From NCBI RefSeq assembly GCF_947623445.1, contig NC_135248.1, positions 1,488,001-1,552,000 on the forward strand: a stretch of DNA of 64,000 bases. The letters are read 5' to 3'. Origin of the DNA: Clavelina lepadiformis. Lineage: Eukaryota > Chordata > Ascidiacea > Aplousobranchia > Clavelinidae. Of the stretch, positions 54,237 through 64,000 are shown one piece after another. Numbering within the stretch: position 1 is the stretch's first letter; every line of letters starts with the position of its first letter. The position numbers were made by a program, and so were the translations under genes. Below the pieces are notes generated by a model. It had not been told where the DNA came from and searched no databases. It saw nothing but the letters and a program-made list of their open reading frames with translations.

Positions 54237-56446
54237 ATTTGTTGTTTGTCGGCATTTTCGATATTACACGGTTTGTTATTCGTCATAAACTTTGACAATA
54301 TCTTATGAAGATAACAGTGCCAATGGGTCGTCAACTTTATTATGAGCTATGGCCACCACATACCCGGTTTCATCCTGGGATCGTTTCCTGTTCATTTGCT
54401 CATGGTCAAACAACGTGGTTGTAAATGCAACTATAAATTTATTCCTATTTCTTATCTTATGGGTTTACTGGCTGTGCTAGTTGTTACTGGCAATTTATCA
54501 CGATTATTTGGCTTTGTCGTTCTCGACCGTAGCCTACGTTAGCACATGTCATACTAAGAGCTAATGAGGCACTAGTAACAAAAAATGTTTGCCGTCAAAG
54601 TTTTCCAAACTAGGCTACATCAAAAAATATCTTTTTCAGCTTCCTTTAAACTTCGTGTCGTGACGACACATTTGCAGTTGCCTACTCCATCGTGGCGTTT
54701 GTTGTCCTGTTATCGTTAATGCTTGCTTTGGTCAAGGTGACTCACATGTCATGGGTGTTTTTCCAAAGCTCTTTGGAACGATTAGGGCTATAAAACAAAA
54801 CACTTCAAGCTTTAAAGCAGTAGAAGCATTCCCAGCATCTGAACATGGTGGACAAAGCACCTTTAAGGGCGCTGGGAACGGGACAGTAATTTAATTCCGT
54901 GTTCTACAGTTTTGTCATGAAGCTGAGTTCAGTTAAGTCGTATCATGGCTGTAAGTAAGTAACCACGATTTGAAGCAACTCTTGTCATCAACTTTTGTTT
55001 TGGTATACCCGGTTCATCCATACCCTGTACAAGAAAGGAAGTCTAATGATGAAACGGATACTTCGAATTTTCCAAGTTGCGTTTTGGAGTCACAATTTAT
55101 ACCAACAATTTGTTGGCAGGCTTATCAACAATCGGTATAGTTGTAAATTACATAATTACCTTAAGTTTAGCCGCTTCGTCTGTAAGCACACTGAGTTGTA
55201 AGCAACCCCAGTTGCTTTCAGAGTCTATAGTGGTTAATCAATCTCGGTCAATGGTTGTCAAGGGAAACGTCGTTGGTGAAGGTGAAGTTATTAGCTGTTC
55301 TGTGCAGGGGCAGATTCAGTGAAAAGACTGTTCCCTGACCTCCAGTCGCTGGTTACCTTGAACTTCGGCTGCTGACGAGGTTTGCCTGGTTTCAAGACCT
55401 ACATTGGTTGTAGCGTCAGCTAGGCCAGTAATAAGAAATTTACACACGTTGTAACATTGGGTTGCAGGCAGTTTCATTTGTTGTTGGTCGGTATTTTCAG
55501 CTGTGTCATTTAATAAGGATTTGTGATACGAAAAACCTACAATGCCAACAGTTATAGTGCCACAAATATTGGCTCATAAACGGTCTATGATTTTGGAACC
55601 AACCCAACGTTGTTCCCATTCAACGTCATATTCCACCCTGCGTTGCAATAAATGTTTTTCGCCTCTTCTATACTTTATGACGTAATTGTTTGCCAAGTTG
55701 AAGTCGAATTTATAGTCGGTGTCTGTAACGTGACGTTTGTCGACACATTACACTCTGTCGCAATATTACCATTGTTGCTTGCATTGCACAAATATGGATT
55801 TGACAGTAAAAGATTTTTCCACAGAACGGTCGGAATAACTAAAACTGAAAATAAATGGAATCGATGAAAAATCAATAAAATCGACAACTAATAATGTAAT
55901 CAATAAAATGAATGAGTGTGGGTAACGTATAATTGGTTTCACTGATCTTTGTATAAAGTTACATTTGCAGCATGTTTGTTCAATTTTAAGTGAGGTTTTG
56001 TGGATTTGAAGCCATTCTTTTCATCAACTTCTGTTTTGGTATACCCGGTACAAGAAAGGAAGTTTTATGATGAAACGGATACGTCGAATTTTTTGTTGAT
56101 GGCTTCTTCGTCAATTGCCAATTTGTATTGGACTCCAGGTTGCGTTTTCGAGTCAGTTTATACCAACAATTTGTTGGCATAGTTGCAAATTACATAATTA
56201 CTTTAAGGTTCGCCGGTTTGTCTGTAAACAGACTGTATTGTAAACAACCCCAGTTTCTTTCAGAGCCTATAGTTGTTAGTCCAACTCGGTTATTGGTTGG
56301 CTTGTCGGTTGTCGTTACCCATCTGTAGGCAAATTGTAAACACGTCTCTCCTAAATTCCTGCTTCTTTAAAAGCACTTCCAGGGAAACATCGTTGGTGAA
56401 GGTGAAGTTATCAGCTGTGTTGTGCAGGGGCAGATTCAGTGAAAAT
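54237..56446 (-). repeat. E repeat, tandem copy 1 (2.2 kb)
   Basis: Almost identical to 56447-58680, offset about 2.21-2.23 kb. On the minus strand it holds, from right to left: a tail-exon-like piece, a C-type exon 2 start (55887-55675), another tail-exon-like piece, an A-type exon 2 start (about 54825-54650) and an A-type 3' flank and tail exon (about 54600-54300). There is no complete gene. Confidence 0.85.
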
Positions 56447-58680
56447 TAATTTGTTGTTTGTCGGCATTTTCGTTATTACACGGTTTGTTATTCGTCATAA
56501 ACTTTGACAATGTCTCATGAAGATAACAGTGCCAATGGGTCGTCAACATTATTATGAGCTATGGCCACCACATAGGCTACCCGGTTTCAGCCTGGGATCG
56601 TTTCCTGTTCATTTGCTCATGGTCAAACAACGTGGTTGTAAATGCAACTGTAAATTTATTCCTATTTCTTGTCTTATAGTTTTAGTGGCCGTGCTTGTTG
56701 TTACCAGCAATTTATCACCATCTTTTGGCTTTTGTCGTTCTTGACCCGTAGCCTACGTTAGCACATGTCATACTAAGAGCTAATGAGGCACTAGTAACAA
56801 AAAATTTTTGACGTCTAACTTTCCCAAACAAGGCTACATCAAAAAATATCTTTTTCAGCTTCCTTTAAACTTCGTGTCGTGACGACACATTTGCAGTTGC
56901 CTACTCCATCGTGGCGTTTGTTGTCCTGTTATCGTTAATGCTTGCTTTGGTCAAGGTGACTCACATATCATGGGTGTTTTTCCAAAGCTCTTTGGAACGA
57001 CTAGGGCTATAAAACAAAACACTTCAAGCTTTAAAGCAGTAGAAGCATTCCCAGCATCTGAACATGGTGGACAAAGCACCTTTAAGGGCGCTGGGAACGG
57101 GACAGTAATTTAATTCCGTGTTCTACAGTTTTGTCATGAAGCTGAGTTCAGTTAAGTCGTATCATGGCTGTAAGTAAGTAACCACGATTTGAAGCAACTC
57201 TTGTCATCAACTTTTGTTTTGGTATACCCGGTTCATCCATACCCTGTACAAGAAAGGAAGTCTAATGATGAAACGGATACTTCGAATTTTCCAAGTTGCG
57301 TTTTGGAGTCACAATTTATACCAACAATTTGTTGGCAGGCTTTTCAACAATCGGTATAGTTGTAAATTACATAATTACCTTAAGTTTAGCCGCTTCGTCT
57401 GTAAGCACACTGAGTTGTAAGCAACCCCAGTTGCTTTCAGAGTCTATAGTGGTTAATCAATCTCGGTCAATGGTTGTCAAGGGAAACGTCGTTGGTGAAG
57501 GTGAAGTTATTAGCTGTTCTGTGCAGGGGCAGATTCAGTGAAAAGACTGTTCCCTGACCTCCAGTCGCTGGTTACCTTGAACTTCGGCTGCTGACGAGGT
57601 TTGCCTGGTTTCAAGACCTACATTGGTTGTAGCGTCAGCTAGGCCAGTAATAAGAAATTTACACACGTTGTAACATTGGGTTGCAGGCAGTTTCATTTGT
57701 TGTTGGTCGGTATTTTCAGCTGTGTCATTTAGTAAGGATTTGTGATACGAAAAACCTACAATGCCAACAGTTATAGTGCCACAAATATTGGCTCATAAAC
57801 GGTCTATGATTTTGGAACCAACCCAACGTTGTTCCCATTCAACGTCATATTCCACCCTGCGTTGCAATAAATGTTTTTCGCCTCTTCTATACTTTATGAC
57901 GTAATTGTTTGCCAAGTTGAAGTCGAATTTATAGTCGGTGTCTGTAACGTGACGTTTGTCGACACATTACACTCTGTCGCAATATTACCATTGTTGCTTG
58001 CATTGCACAAATATGGATTTGACAGTAAAAGATTTTTCCACAGAACGGTCGGAATAACTGAAACTGAAAATAAATGGAATCGATGAAAAATCAATAAAAT
58101 CGACAACTAATAATGTAATCAATAAAATGAATGTGTGTGGGTAACGTATAATTGGTTTCACTGATCTTTGTATAAAGTTACATTTGCAGCATGTTTGTTC
58201 AATTTTAAGTGAGGTTTTGTGGATTTGAAGCCATTCTTTTCATCAACTTCTGTTTTGATATACCCGGTTTATCCATACCCTGTACAAGAAAGGAAGTTTT
58301 ATGATGAAACGGATACGTCGAATTTTTTGTTGATGGCTTCTTCGTCAATTGCCAATTTGTATTGGACTCCAGGTTGCGTTTTCGAGTCAGTTTATACCAA
58401 CAATTTGTTGGCATAGTTGCAAATTACATAATTACCTTAAGGTTCGCCGGTTTGTCTGTAAACAGACTGTATTGTAAACAACCCCAGTTTCTTTCAGAGC
58501 CTATAGTTGTTAGTCCAACTCGGTTATTGGTTGGCTTGTCGGTTGTCGTTACCCATCTGTAGGCAAAATGTAAACACGTCTCTCCTAAATTCCTGCTTCT
58601 TTAAAAGCACTTCCAGGGAAACATCGTTGGTGAAGGTGAAGTTATCAGCTGTGTTGTGCAGGGGCAGATTCAGTGAAAAT
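56447..58680 (-). repeat. E repeat, tandem copy 2 (2.2 kb)
   Basis: Same content and order as 54237-56446, with few substitutions and small indels (for example the extra 15 bp near 58265). This was the most recent duplication in the window together with the 26.7-31.2 / 51.2-52.9 kb pair. Confidence 0.85.
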
Positions 58681-58734
58681 TAATTTCTTGTTTGTCGGCA
58701 TTTTCGTTATTACACGGTTTGTTATTCGTCATAA

Positions 58735-58900
58735 ACTTCGACAATCGCTGTTTGGCTGTTTGGATCGCGGTCGGCATTTAGACAATCGCTGTTTGGAATG
58801 TCGCTCACTTGATTACGTCGCTATTATGAAGTCGCCATTATGACAGTCGCTGTTTTGACAGTCGCTATCCTGCCTGGATGCCAGTTTTGCTAGGTCTGAC
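58735..58900. repeat. Degenerate ACAGTCGCT-type tandem motif
   Basis: Several spaced copies of (A/T)GACAATCGCTGTTTGG, CAGTCGCTATT and related words. It resembles the style of the MULE termini (short spaced motifs), so it may be a worn end of another MULE-like element, but no partner end is seen. Confidence 0.4.
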
Positions 58901-58967
58901 TGAGACGGCGAACAACATATCGTAAGTATATTTATGACATACATTCAAATTATCTTCTATATTGCAG

Positions 58968-59074
58968 CGTCTGCCCAGCTACCTAGGTTGCCTGCCAGCA
59001 ACCTCAAAAACCATCTAAAAACAATGATCGGTGTTTCTGTTGGACGCCCTAAAAGATGTCATTTCAAGCAATGA
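58968..59074 (+). pseudogene. Isolated SLC18-type C-terminal tail exon
   Basis: After CTATATTGCAG an exon reads (G)CG TCT GCC CAG ... and ends at TGA 59074, 36 codons, starting ASAQLPRLPASNLKN. It matches the A1 tail exon (ASTQKSRQGSSATFKN) in phase and pattern; the next ~40 bp also match 51171-51230. No upstream exons remain. Confidence 0.45.
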
Positions 59075-59205
59075 AATCTTACTTCGGTGACGTCTTTGTG
59101 CTGCATGATTTATTAATGGACGAATATTTTACAATTTTCTTGAATTACAACAACTACAATCGTTCATGTTCTAACGTTGTCCGCCGCTTTCATAAATATT
59201 GTAGT

Positions 59206-59213
59206 GTCATCAT
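59206..59213. repeat. Left target duplication of MITE
   Basis: GTCATCAT, repeated exactly at 59445-59452. Confidence 0.85.
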
Positions 59214-59444
59214 CAATGTTCCCTCTAATTTTTCACGAGTCTGAGCAAACACAGTAACCCCCTGAGCAGTCCTTTGGACAACTGTGAGCAACATCAGACG
59301 TGCCATGTGCGCACCGTGGCCATTATTATGCGTTTATTTTATTTTCAATACAGGTTGGATTTTTTTTCTTGTGGGCAGCACAGATTTTCTGTGCGCGGAG
59401 ACCGTGTCAGCAGTGCGCATTTGCGCAGCTTAGAGGGAACATTG
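59214..59444. mobile_element. 231-bp hAT-type MITE
   Basis: Perfect 15-bp terminal inverted repeats (CAATGTTCCCTCTAA and its complement) and an exact 8-bp target duplication. Internal sequence is non-coding. The CA-TGTTCCCTCTAA end is a familiar hAT terminus type, different from the full hAT at 15 kb, so its transposase is elsewhere. Confidence 0.92.
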
Positions 59445-59452
59445 GTCATCAT

Positions 59453-60200
59453 TAATTTGCTTGATAATGGTTTTGTGATCTGACAACTTCAGCTTGTGGA
59501 CATTGACTTTGTCATGAATAACTGGCTGTGCATGGGAAAACACGCAAATTAATGAATGAAAACTTTCTACTTCTAGTATGTCGAATGCAATAGAATTTAA
59601 ACATGCTTGATACGTCGGGAACAGTGACATCCATGTTAGGCGAAATCCTTTGTACAACATATAGCAGATGGCGTTTAGGTACTACGAGAAACAGTACTTC
59701 ATAGAGATGCCTTTGTACTGGGTATCTTTTAGCGCACAATTAATTTCAAAGTCGAAGCTATTTTGGTGAAACAAACACACGTTTAATTGTGCATTTTGCC
59801 GTTTCGAAAATTACGGTCTATTTTCCTATGCATATTTTATACTTTAATTCATCTCGGGGCCACGTAAGGATGTTGCCGAGTATTTTAAACCTTTCTGTGC
59901 GCTGAATAGCTTCATGTAATTAATTACCTGGGAACCGGTGCTATTTGATCACGGAATTTCCAATGGTCACATGAAAATAAACTTCAGTGTTTATACCTGC
60001 TTGGTTATAGTTTTGCAACAAAATGACTCAATGATTTACAGAAACATACTACATTTTGTATTGACATACAAAAAAACACAGTCAATTTACAACCACGTCA
60101 CAGAAATCAATAAAATAACTGGTTGATGTCATATTTGTGATGAATAGCTATTAAAGATAGACTGTGAGGCAGCGCACAAAAATAAGCGGTACAATTTTAC
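59453..60200. other. Intergenic, nothing recognised
   Basis: AT-rich sequence with no exon or repeat that I can support. Confidence 0.4.
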
Positions 60201-60207
60201 CAGCGGG

Positions 60208-60567
60208 ATGGCTTCTCACCGCATAAGGTTTCGTTATCTTTATTTATTGTACATTGTAGACAAAGCACCTTCAAGGGAGACCGGAACGCTACTGTACTGT
60301 AATTATGACGCGTGTCATCTGTCATCGCCCTGTCCTTCAGTTTGTCATTGTGCTGAAATAATCACCTCCAAACGTTTTAGTTCGGTTCCATCTATCTTTG
60401 GCTTGTACGAGTATGTCAGTCAGGCAACAAGCACATCTCCTACTTTAAACGTTTTGTTACTTGTTTCCTGGCTGACAGTTACTGTCTTGACTTTGTATTT
60501 TTCCAGAGACTTCATAATCACCGGGAAATATTTCTTCCAATTTATTTTGCATGTTTCATTTCTATAG
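60208..60567. other. Progenitor-like copy of the E head piece; 119-codon plus frame
   Basis: The start (CACCGCATAAGGTTTCGTTATCTTTATTTATTG...GACAAAGCACCTT) matches the heads of the E repeats (about 32000, 53700, 62910), where the frame is broken. On the plus strand it encodes a Cys-rich stretch and one hydrophobic segment (NVLLLVSWLTVTVLTLYF). On the minus strand it would be the 3' UTR of the exon at 60603-60775, with a reversed AATAAA at about 60240. I favour the UTR reading. Confidence 0.35.
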
Positions 60568-60602
60568 ATGTTCGCATTACGAACAGGCTGGCCATACGTG
60601 CC

Positions 60603-60775
60603 TTAATACATGTAATCATAGTGTGCGGATTTTGGACCCAAAGCTTCACTAGGTGGAATGACAGGTTTATTTGCTGGTTGAATTATTGACCGGTCGAGAG
60701 TAAGTTGATTTTTTTGCCAGTTTGAATTCTCAACGGATACGCCTGCTTTGCCGAGTGATTCTTCTTTGTTACTTC
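60603..60775 (-). CDS. Probable last exon of an unidentified minus-strand gene
   Basis: After a GTTTGTACCAG acceptor the minus strand reads (G)GA AGT AAC AAA ... to TAA at 60603: 57 residues, polar, ending SAHYDYMY. Phase 1 entry equals that of the SLC18 tail exons. Related but decayed pieces recur on the minus strand of every E repeat (for example near 32180-32350 and 63100-63250), next to SLC18 fragments, so it is probably a cytosolic tail of an SLC18-type gene. Upstream exons are not found here. Confidence 0.4.
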
Positions 60776-60909
60776 CTGGTACAAACATAACCAATGCAAG
60801 AGAATAAAGAAGTTAAAAGTCATTTAGTTAAATTTGCAAGTCCTCAAATAAATTCAAGCATTACGTGTTCATTACAATAGGCCTACACCGTATTTGGAAT
60901 ATCGCCCGT

Positions 60910-61375
60910 CTAAAACAATAAGACATCTTGAATAAGAACAATTTCACGAAAAGGAAAGCAAACAAATTTAAAAGAAAATATTGCTAAATCATTGAATTTA
61001 TTTGGGTTAACTATGCAGTGAGTTAAGTATGTTTTTAATTTATGGTAAGACCAAACTCCACATGCAATGAGATTGAAGGGGGGCGTCCCAAAAGTTATTA
61101 CTTTATGAACGCCGACGTTACTTGGCAGTTCTTTGGCGTCAGGATCGGGTAAAAATTCAAAATTTTGAACCATTGATACAAGAAAAAATAATAACATATT
61201 TCAAGCCAGTTGTTCACTTAAACATTTTCAGGCACCAAAACCAAAGGGAATCATTCGCTTTGACCAAACAAAGTTTCTATTTCCGTCGATGAAGCGTCCG
61301 GGATCAAATTTATCCGGTAGGTGCCAGTAGTCTGGGTCGAGGTGAATTGCCCAGATTGCGCAAATGACGCATCTT
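60910..61375 (-). pseudogene. Cytochrome P450 (CYP2-like) last-exon pseudogene
   Basis: From an acceptor at 61375 the minus strand reads the P450 C-terminus: AIWAIHLDPDYW (conserved N-IW-A-HDP-W region), PDKFDPGRFID, then SKRMIPFGFGA. At the haem-binding signature FGxGxRxCxG the Arg codon is TGA and the Gly is Ser (GA*KCLSEQLA), and a second TGA replaces an Arg seven residues on. Both stops are consistent with CGA to TGA changes. After them the frame continues, NFEFLPDPD and FNLIACGV, like the end of CYP2 proteins. The haem-ligand Cys codon is intact. Earlier exons are absent: transposon sequence begins within about 150 bp upstream. Confidence 0.88.
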
Positions 61376-61670
61376 CTGTAAACGCTTCAACAAACAATTT
61401 TTGCTATTTTTTGTAGGCCTATACGATTTATGCTTGTGTAAATACTGGTGTTTTAAGTTTTTTTTTAATTACAGCGCCGTTACTTCGAAAGCGTGCAACC
61501 AATCAACGCGCAAGAGGCGTAACCAGGGCTTTGGAGCCGGAGCCGTGCATTTTCAACGGAGCTGGAGCTCTACGTGAAATTCAAATGGAGCTGGAGCCAG
61601 TTGTTTGAAAAATAGTTTCGGCTCCGATGTATTTCATAAGATTTAAGATGCTCGATGAAAAAAGACTTAA

Positions 61671-62237
61671 CCCTATTTTCACTAGATGTGGCTTCTCCTG
61701 CACACAGTCACAGAAAAACGTGGCGTAGGCTACAGTTGCATTGTTTGCTGTAGAAACTTGAAATTTGGTGACTTTTCCTAACAAATGTTCAGCTATCTGT
61801 CCATGTTTGTTTTTTAAAGTTGGAGTTTGTAATTTTTGAGATATTGTCATATTGTCATATTTTCATAATTTTTCTCTTTCTCCGCATTGAAGCGAATCGT
61901 TTTCGTTTACTCATTTACGCACCACTAACTCGAGTAACTATTCTCTTGCGTTCTCTTCTCGCGGTCAGCCGTTTTTCCGCACAGCGGGGGCACGGCGTAA
62001 CAAGAAAAATTTCTAGAAATGTATCACTTGTGGAAATACTTAATTTACAATAAATTCACTTTCTTTTGCTTTACAATTATGATGTATACAGGAAGCCAGA
62101 TGTTTTTTCTACAAACCTGTCAAAATCCGATCAGTTTACGACGTATAGTTTTCGAGTAAGTAACGATTGAAAATGTGTGTGCGGTGTCGGCCACACCTAG
62201 TGAAAATGGCAAAGTCGTGAACCCGGTATGGATAGTG
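61671..62237. mobile_element. 567-bp TTAA non-autonomous element
   Basis: TTAA at 61667-61670 and 62238-62241 flank inverted ends: CCCTATTTTCACTAGATGTG at the left and, reversed at the right, CACTATCC... with CCATTTTCACTAGGTGTGGC slightly inside. The block is shared with 29497-29935 inside the MULE. Confidence 0.7.
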
Positions 62238-62432
62238 TTAATAGAGGTAATATAATTCCTTCGTACGAATGGTTTATGAAACACTTCTTTGTGCAGAAAT
62301 AAATGTTTTGTGTTCATTGATTGTGTTGTTTTGTTTGTGATTATTTTGAAAAGTTAGATATTCCAAATTGAGCGTTTATTCTTAAACTTCAGTTTTTGAC
62401 GTAATGGACCCGGAACAGTGGTATCAATGAGC

Positions 62433-62467
62433 TTCGGAGCTGGAGCTGGAGCTGGAGCTGGAGCCGT
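62433..62467. repeat. (GGAGCT)n hexanucleotide repeat
   Basis: Four or more consecutive GGAGCT units, with the same word scattered at 61530-61600. Confidence 0.8.
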
Positions 62468-64000
62468 AAATTAATATGATAATATTTCTTGTATGTATTT
62501 TATAGCCTGATTTTTTTCATCGCTGAAACGATGCACAGCTTGACGTAAAACATTGAACAAATGATTGATTTATGAATATGTGTCACCTATACAGCGATGC
62601 ACACGTCCGTAGAAGCATCTATTTTACGCAGTAACCAAGTAATGCAGAAGCCTAAAGGTTATTCAAAAATATTGTTGAAAACATTAAATATTTATTGTGA
62701 AATTTCTTCTGAACATGTTAAAGCTTCTGTTTATAACGGCTGTAGTCTCCAATGGGTAACAGGTGAAACTGCAAAAGTTGAACCATGATGTCAACGTTAC
62801 GATTTACACGATGACTGGTACATCATATATACAAAAGGCTATGTAACATAGACACAACATTAGCATATACACGAAAACGTTTAGCAAAAATCTATTTTCG
62901 ACATGTCTCATCGGCATCACAAATTCTCGTTACCTTTATTTGAACATTGTGGACAAAGCACCTTTAAGGGTGCTGGGAAAACGGCAGTAATTATGACGTA
63001 ATTCAATTCCGTGTTCTACAGTTTTGTCATGAAACTGAGTTCATTTAAGTCGTATCACAGCTCTAAGTAGTCACGCTTTGTAGCCATTCTTTTCATCAAC
63101 TTCTGTTTTGGTATACCCGGTACAAGAAAAGAAGTTTATTGATGAACCGAATACGTAGAATTTTTCGTTGTTGGCTTCTTCGTCAATTGTCAATTTCTGT
63201 TGCATTCCAAGTTGCGTTTTCGAGTCACCGTTTATAACAACACTTTGTTGGCTGCCTTCTCTATAAGCAGGTCGAGTTGTAATCCCAGTTGCATTTTTGG
63301 AGATCCTGTAGTTGTTAATCAAACTCGGTTATTGGTTGCCTTGTCGGTTGTCGTTACCCATCTGTAGGCAAAATGTAAACACGTCTCTCCTAAATTCCTG
63401 CTTCGTTGAAAGCACTTCCAGGGAAACAACGTTGGTGAAGTTATCAGCTGTATTGTGCAGGGGCAGATTCAGTGAAAATTAATTTGTTGTTTGTCGGAAT
63501 TTTCGTTATTACACGGTTTGTTATTCTTCATAACTTGTCAACATAAGGCTTGTCAACAATCGGCATAGTTGTAAATTACATAATTACCTTAAGGTTAGCC
63601 GCTTCGTCTGTAAACACACTGAGTTGTAAGCAACCCCAGTTGCTTTCAGAGCCTATAGTGGTTAATCAATCTCGGTCAATGGTTGTCAAGGGAAGCGTCG
63701 TTGGTGAAGATGAAGTTATTAGCTGTTCTGTGCCAGGGCAAATTCAGTGAAAAGACTGTTCCCTGACCTCCAGTCGTTGGTTACATTGAAATTTATGCTA
63801 CTGTCGATGTTTACCTGGTTGCAAGATCTGCGTTGGTTGTAGCGTCAGCTAGGCCAATAATAAGAAATATGTTGTAACATTGGGTTGCAGGCAGTTTAAT
63901 TTGTTTTTGGTCGGTATTTTCATCAGTATCATTTAGTCAGGATTTGTGATACGAAAAACCTACAATGCCAACAGTTATAGTGCCACAAATATTGGCTCAG
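62468..64000 (-). repeat. E block III (runs off the window)
   Basis: Begins TAAATTAATATGATAATATTTC as at 31580 and 53277. It then has an exon 5-like remnant (62597-62775), the head piece (62920-63060), a tail-exon-like minus piece (63322-63071), the GEDEVISC...GQIQ plus frame (63750), and sequence equal to 33190-33430. Similarity continues to the window edge, so a further SLC18 unit may follow. Confidence 0.75.

Larger units (their letters stand above)
36450..58740. repeat. Tandem duplication unit 2 (C-A-B-D-E)
   Basis: Second copy of the unit at 12860-35455, same order and orientation. It has the complete C2, A2 and B2 genes, lacks the hAT and MULE, and carries a private TTAA element (46425-46875) and a duplicated E repeat. 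Confidence 0.85.
61520..62467. mobile_element. Composite transposon debris with GGAGCT repeats
   Basis: Starts near CAGGGCTTTGGAGCCGGAGC (61525), hAT-terminus-like, and ends in a (GGAGCT)n run at 62433-62467 that abuts E block III. A TTAA element is nested inside. The minus frame at 61581-61850 has no domain I can identify. Confidence 0.45.

Noticed and set aside
60603-61375. Reading the 60603-60775 exon as the last exon of the P450
   Set aside because: The P450 frame already runs to its normal C-terminal end (FNLIACGV), and relatives of the 60603-60775 exon occur with SLC18 fragments, not P450 fragments.
1-64000. tRNA, rRNA or CRISPR arrays
   Set aside because: No cloverleaf with A/B boxes, no rRNA-like sequence and no regularly spaced direct repeats with unique spacers were recognised; the tandem repeats present are a minisatellite, transposon ends and gene-fragment repeats.

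Overview
The window is eukaryotic, AT-rich nuclear DNA with compact multi-exon genes (GT-AG introns, mostly 60-450 bp), AATAAA sites and DNA transposons. The mitoribosomal and SLC18-type genes, the short introns and the transposon mix (hAT, MULE, TTAA elements) suggest an invertebrate metazoan. A tunicate-like deuterostome is my best guess, but the species is not proven by the sequence.

Layout. 1-1.2 kb: 3' end of a plus-strand gene of unknown function whose last exon carries an RVxF-type protein phosphatase 1 docking motif. 3.4-5.4 kb: a single-exon 232-residue orphan reading frame between two ~140-bp inverted repeats. 6.0-7.9 kb: two copies of a dispersed element, the second expanded into a 25-bp GC-rich minisatellite. 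10.3-12.0 kb: MRPS24, a mitochondrial small-subunit ribosomal protein gene, nearly complete. 12.9-58.7 kb: a large tandem duplication, about 22 kb per unit, of a cluster of SLC18-like genes (vesicular amine/acetylcholine transporter family of the MFS). Each unit runs C (minus strand), A, B, D (plus strand), then an E block of scrambled SLC18 fragments, mostly inverted. 58.9-64 kb: an isolated SLC18-type tail exon, a 231-bp hAT MITE, a cytochrome P450 pseudogene with two nonsense codons, nested transposon pieces and the start of another E block.

The two units have decayed reciprocally. C is a pseudogene in unit 1 and open in unit 2. B carries a nonsense codon and a ~1.6-kb deletion in unit 1 and is intact in unit 2 (428 aa). 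A is open in both (460 and 468 aa). D is a two-exon remnant in both. All SLC18 copies share one intron-phase series (1,1,1,0,1,2,1), so they descend from one gene. The differences between A1 and A2 in exons 7-8 are almost all amino-acid-changing, which suggests diversifying selection or relaxed constraint.

Three transposons are each present in one unit and absent from the same site in the other: a 3.1-kb hAT and a 2.8-kb MULE in unit 1, and a 451-bp TTAA element in unit 2. Each has a perfect target-site duplication, so all three arrived after the duplication. The MULE also carries a captured fragment of a hAT transposase. I found no wholly new molecular system. The strongest novelty is the young, fast-evolving SLC18-like cluster and its fragment satellites.
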